A model generated the notes under the pieces. It saw only the letters and a list, made by a program, of their open reading frames with translations. It searched no databases and had not been told where the DNA came from. This document shows positions 61,099-64,000 of a stretch of 64,000 nt of DNA, in pieces. The stretch spans positions 1,550,001 to 1,614,000 of the forward strand of contig NZ_CP063195.1 in the NCBI RefSeq assembly GCF_028609885.1, written 5' to 3'. A program made the translations under genes and the position numbers. Every line of letters begins with the position of its first letter. Position 1 is the first letter of the stretch. Source of the DNA: Corynebacterium jeikeium. GTDB taxonomy: Bacteria > Actinomycetota > Actinomycetes > Mycobacteriales > Mycobacteriaceae.

Positions 61099-62286
61099 CT
61101 ACGCCTCTGCCGGCGTTGCGCGCTCACCCGCGGTACCAGCGGCACCCGCATCGCTCCACGGTGCGGTGGCGCGAATGGTGCCGCTGCCCAGCAGGATGTC
61201 GCCTTCGGCGTCCGGCTGGTAGACCACGGCGGCCTGCCCGCGCGCCACGCCCTGCAGCGGCTCGTGCAGATCCAGCTCCAGGCGCCACGGGCTCTCGCCT
61301 TCCTTCTTGACGCGCCCCGCCGGCGTGGTCCTCTCCGGGTCGTCCACCAGCCGTGCGGTGGCGGGCACTACCCCACCGTGAGCGCGCACCTGCACTTCGC
61401 ACTCGAATTCGCGGCCGTGCACGGCAGGGTCCAGGCGCTTCAACCGATCGGCCGTAATCCCACCGACCCGTAGGTCGTCGCGCTGGCCGATGGTCACGGT
61501 GCCCGTGGCGGCGTCAATATCCGTCACATAGCGCGGCTTGCCGTCCAGCCCCTCGCGCGGAAGTCCCAAGCCCTTCCGTTGGCCGATGGTGAAGCCATAC
61601 ACACCGTCGTGCTCCGCGACGGTCGAACCGTCCTGGTCCTTCATCAGCCCCGGTCGCAGGCCGATCTTCTTGCCTAGAAACGCCTGCGTCTGCCCGTCGG
61701 GAATGAAGCAGATGTCGTGGGAGTCCGGCTTGGAGGCCACGCCGAAACCGTGGTCCTTCGCTTCTTCGCGGATCTCCGGCTTGATCGTGTCACCGACCGG
61801 GAACATGCAGTGTGCCAGCTGCTCGTCGGTCAGCACGCCCAGCACATAAGACTGGTCCTTGTTGGCGTCCACTCCGCGGCGCATCACGCCGTCGTGCAGG
61901 CGGGCGTAGTGCCCGGTCACCACGGCATCAAACCCCAGCGCGATGGAGCGGTCCAGCAGCGCCTCGAATTTGATCTTTTCGTTGCAACGCAGGCACGGGT
62001 TGGGTGTCTCGCCGATGGCGTAGGAATCCACGAAGTCGTCAATGACGTCGGCCTTGAAGCGGTCGGAGAAGTCCCACACGTAGAACGGAATCCCCAGCTT
62101 ATCGGCCACGCGGCGTGCGTCCGCGGAGTCCTCCAGGGAGCAGCACCCGCGCGAGCCCGCCCGCACAGCCTCGGGGGACTGGGAAAGCGCCAGGTGTACG
62201 CCGATCACTTCGTGCCCGGCCTCAAGCGCTCGGGAGGCCGCCACGGCGGAATCCACACCGCCACTCATTGCTGCTACTACTCGCAT
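61099..62286 (-). CDS. mnmA: tRNA-specific 2-thiouridylase
   Basis: The 395-residue enzyme thiolates U34 of tRNA-Glu, -Gln and -Lys. The PP-loop ATP motif is [13 protein letters not shown] at the N-terminus. The catalytic cysteines are in [10 protein letters not shown] (~100) and DICFIPDG (~196), with [11 protein letters not shown] in the C-terminal part. Length is typical. ATG 62286 has TAGGGT (62294-62299) 7 nt upstream. It lies 29 nt after the cysteine desulfurase gene, its likely sulfur donor, and its tRNA substrates include the tRNA-Glu and tRNA-Gln encoded elsewhere in this window. Confidence 0.96.
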   Translation of the reverse strand: MRVVAAMSGGVDSAVAASRALEAGHEVIGVHLALSQSPEAVRAGSRGCCSLEDSADARRVADKLGIPFYVWDFSDRFKADVIDDFVDSYAIGETPNPCLRCNEKIKFEALLDRSIALGFDAVVTGHYARLHDGVMRRGVDANKDQSYVLGVLTDEQLAHCMFPVGDTIKPEIREEAKDHGFGVASKPDSHDICFIPDGQTQAFLGKKIGLRPGLMKDQDGSTVAEHDGVYGFTIGQRKGLGLPREGLDGKPRYVTDIDAATGTVTIGQRDDLRVGGITADRLKRLDPAVHGREFECEVQVRAHGGVVPATARLVDDPERTTPAGRVKKEGESPWRLELDLHEPLQGVARGQAAVVYQPDAEGDILLGSGTIRATAPWSDAGAAGTAGERATPAEA

Positions 62287-62315
62287 GTTTGGCACCCTAC
62301 TCGGGTACCGGCGGG

Positions 62316-63575
62316 TTAGGCCATTCCTGCGGCGCGGGCCTGCTCGACCACGCGCGGCAGGATGCTCGCCAGGTACTCGACCTGGTCGTCAGTGATGTCC
62401 GCGCCCAGAGTTATCCGCAGCGCACCACGGGCCACGTCCACTGGCACGCCCATGGCAGTCAGCACGTGGCTGGCTCGGTTCACCCCGGCGCTGCAGGCAG
62501 AGCCCGTCGATGCGTCCACCCCGGCGGCGTCCAAAAGCATGATCAGTGAGTCACCCTCCGCACCAGGGAAGCTCATGTGCAGGTGCCCGGGCAGCGCGCC
62601 GACCTCGGGAGTCCAGATCCGCACGCCGTCGATGCCCTGCGCCGCCGCCCGTAGCCTCTCGCGCGCCATGCGCATTCTGGCGGTTGCTTGTTCTAGTTCC
62701 TTGATTGATGACGCCAACGCCGCCGCGCATCCCACCGCACCCTGCACGTTCACGGTGCCGGAGCGGAGCTTTCGCTCCTGGCCGCCTCCGCGCACGGGGC
62801 TTAAGATGTCCGCGTCTCGGCGGGCGAGCAGCAGGCCCGTGTTCTTCGGACCGCCGAACTTGTGGGCGCTGGCAGCCAGCGTGGTGGCACCGAGGGCGTG
62901 GAAGTCGACGGGGACGTGGCCGACGGCCTGCACCGCGTCGGTGTGGAAAGGCACGCCGTTGTCGCGGGCAAAACTGGCGAGTCGCTCCACCGGCTGGATC
63001 GCGCCGGTTTCGTTGTTGGCCCACATGCAGGTCAGTAGCGCCAGGTCGCTCGGCGCGCCCGCGCTACCTTCTAGACCGGCAATCCAGTCTTCGGCACGGA
63101 CGCGGCCGGCGGCGTCCACAGGAAGGACCGCACGTTCAAACCCCAGATCGAGCGGCCCGGCCGTGAGCCAGTCGACGGACTCGACCACGGCGGGGTGTTC
63201 AATGTCGGAGCTGGCGATCACGTGCGCGCCGCGGTGGGCCTTCGAACCAAACGCGAGCCCCTGGATGGCGATGTTATCGGCCTCCGTGCCGGAGCCGGTG
63301 AAGATCACCTCTGCTCCATCCGCGCCGAGGAGTTCGGCGATCTGCTCACGGGCGTCCTCGAGGCTGCGACGGGCATCGCGCCCGGTCTTGTACTGGCCTG
63401 CGGGGTTCAGCAGCCCTGCGGCACGCTCCATCGCCTCCTGCGCTTCGGGTCGCAGGGCCTGGGACGCCGCATTGTCCACGTACAGGCGCTCCCGCGCGGC
63501 CGTTGCGCCGCCGCCCGTCGCCTCAGCCGACGCGCCTGGCACTGGACTCTTCGCTGCGTGGTTGGTCTTGTTCAC
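62316..63575 (-). CDS. Cysteine desulfurase (NifS/IscS family)
   Basis: The 419-residue PLP enzyme converts cysteine to alanine and a persulfide for MnmA or Fe-S assembly. The PLP Lys is in [15 protein letters not shown] (~235), and the catalytic loop Cys is in [11 protein letters not shown] (~355). An N-terminal Ala/Gly-rich ~30-residue extension precedes the fold. GTG 63575 has TAGGGT (63582-63587) 6 nt upstream. It heads nifS-like / mnmA / MetE-like on the minus strand, suggesting a dedicated tRNA thiolation role. Confidence 0.93.
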   Translation of the reverse strand: MNKTNHAAKSPVPGASAEATGGGATAARERLYVDNAASQALRPEAQEAMERAAGLLNPAGQYKTGRDARRSLEDAREQIAELLGADGAEVIFTGSGTEADNIAIQGLAFGSKAHRGAHVIASSDIEHPAVVESVDWLTAGPLDLGFERAVLPVDAAGRVRAEDWIAGLEGSAGAPSDLALLTCMWANNETGAIQPVERLASFARDNGVPFHTDAVQAVGHVPVDFHALGATTLAASAHKFGGPKNTGLLLARRDADILSPVRGGGQERKLRSGTVNVQGAVGCAAALASSIKELEQATARMRMARERLRAAAQGIDGVRIWTPEVGALPGHLHMSFPGAEGDSLIMLLDAAGVDASTGSACSAGVNRASHVLTAMGVPVDVARGALRITLGADITDDQVEYLASILPRVVEQARAAGMA

Positions 63576-63675
63576 GCCCCTACCCTACTTCTTGGTCAGC
63601 AAACATCGCTCACGGGACCTTTGCCTCTTGGTATTATCCAGGTACTCAGAGCTGATATCTACAGAAGCGATAGCA

Positions 63676-63870
63676 ATGGGGCTCGCAGGATTTTTGTTTA
63701 TGCCCCTGATCGCGTTTCTTGTCCTAGCAGTTCCTGGTGTGCTCATCATGATCATCCATTTGCTCCGGAAGAACAATAAGGGCAAGGACACGGACAGGGA
63801 CACAGACAAGGACACAGCTGGATCGGAAGATCCCGGATCTAACACTTCTAACAAGTCCACAGAGATCTAA
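63676..63870 (+). CDS. Small membrane protein, hypothetical
   Basis: The 64-residue ORF begins MGLAGFLFMPLIAFLVLAVPG and has one long hydrophobic helix (residues ~3-29), then a Lys/Asp-rich polar tail (KGKDTDRDTDKDT). It would sit in the membrane with a short charged domain. The ribosome site is weak, and no homologue is recognised. It is divergent from the cysteine desulfurase gene. A longer ORF in this frame reads antisense to that gene and is rejected. Confidence 0.5.
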   Translation: MGLAGFLFMPLIAFLVLAVPGVLIMIIHLLRKNNKGKDTDRDTDKDTAGSEDPGSNTSNKSTEI

Positions 63871-63913
63871 CAGATCTAACAAAATCTAGCAAAGCTCCAC
63901 TATGCTGTGAGGC

Positions 63914-64000
63914 ATGTCCGATCCCTCACGCCAGTCCGCTGTGCCCGGCCAGCGCAACCCCTTCCGCCCCAGCTTCGGCACGTCGCCGTACTACCTCGCA
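63914..64000 (+). CDS. Probable AAA-type ATPase, N-terminal fragment
   Basis: Only the first 29 codons are in the window. They read MSDPSRQSAVPGQRNPFRPS and continue FGTSPYYLA. The NPFRPSFGTSP pattern is reminiscent of N-termini of actinobacterial AAA ATPases that continue into an AGR-type motif; this is weak evidence. ATG 63914 has TATGCT (63901-63906) 7 nt upstream, matching the leaderless geometry of many genes here. Confidence 0.45.
   Translation, partial: MSDPSRQSAVPGQRNPFRPSFGTSPYYLA

Noticed and set aside
62362..63870. Plus-strand ORF of ~500 codons
   Set aside because: It is antisense to the cysteine desulfurase gene. Only its last 64 codons, after the gene, look like a protein and are listed separately.

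Overview
The window is a GC-rich actinobacterial chromosome segment. Gene content and order point to Corynebacterium: an ilvD / PH-domain gene / MscCG-like channel / ilvB-ilvN-ilvC block, then serA, leuB, an Odx-type FAH protein and gltX, plus gatB, pfkA, gatA, gatC, ligA and mnmA nearby. This order matches what I remember of the C. glutamicum chromosome. An IS1249-like element and DtxR-type operators fit the same genus; a C. jeikeium-like species is a guess only.

Layout. 1-4.2 kb: the end of a KdpE-type regulator, a secreted phytase-like esterase, a decayed pntB fragment and an unknown gene. 4.25-5.63 kb: a complete IS1249-like insertion with an 8-bp target duplication. 5.7-7.6 kb: tRNA-Glu, tRNA-Gln and gltX. 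7.7-13.1 kb: two tandem secreted esterases, a TIM-barrel isomerase, isochorismate synthase and an Odx-like protein. 13.3-20.4 kb: Tat-exported PhoD phosphatase, leuB, an ABC exporter pair and serA. 20.5-27.1 kb: a CobW GTPase, a DtxR-controlled siderophore-type ABC importer and a CDF metal exporter. 27.4-36.7 kb: ilvC, ilvN and ilvB behind a transcription attenuator, then MscCG-like channel, PH-domain protein and ilvD. 36.7-50.5 kb: UvrA-like ATPase, DoxX protein, gatB, HNH protein, pfkA, MFS exporter, Nudix hydrolase, gatA, gatC and an ACT protein. 50.6-59.8 kb: ilvA, a DAACS symporter, an exonuclease, a VWA surface protein, ligA and an aldo/keto reductase. 60-64 kb: a MetE-like protein, mnmA, a cysteine desulfurase, a small membrane protein and the start of a probable AAA ATPase.

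Genes that work together. ilvA, ilvB, ilvN, ilvC, ilvD and leuB cover most of the isoleucine/valine/leucine pathway. gltX, tRNA-Glu, tRNA-Gln and gatA/B/C form a transamidation route to Gln-tRNA. The cysteine desulfurase probably supplies sulfur to MnmA. Four genes behind two adjacent DtxR-like palindromes form an iron importer.

The most notable signals are not individual genes. About 27 starts carry a TANNNT -10 box 6-8 nt (usually 7) upstream, as expected for leaderless mRNAs. One of these leaderless starts is the ilv leader peptide. The heptamer TGACGCC seems over-represented and often sits in AT-rich patches with rare codons. Short tandem duplications cluster at gene 3' ends. I found no CRISPR array, prophage or recognisable defence system, and no clear new multi-gene system.
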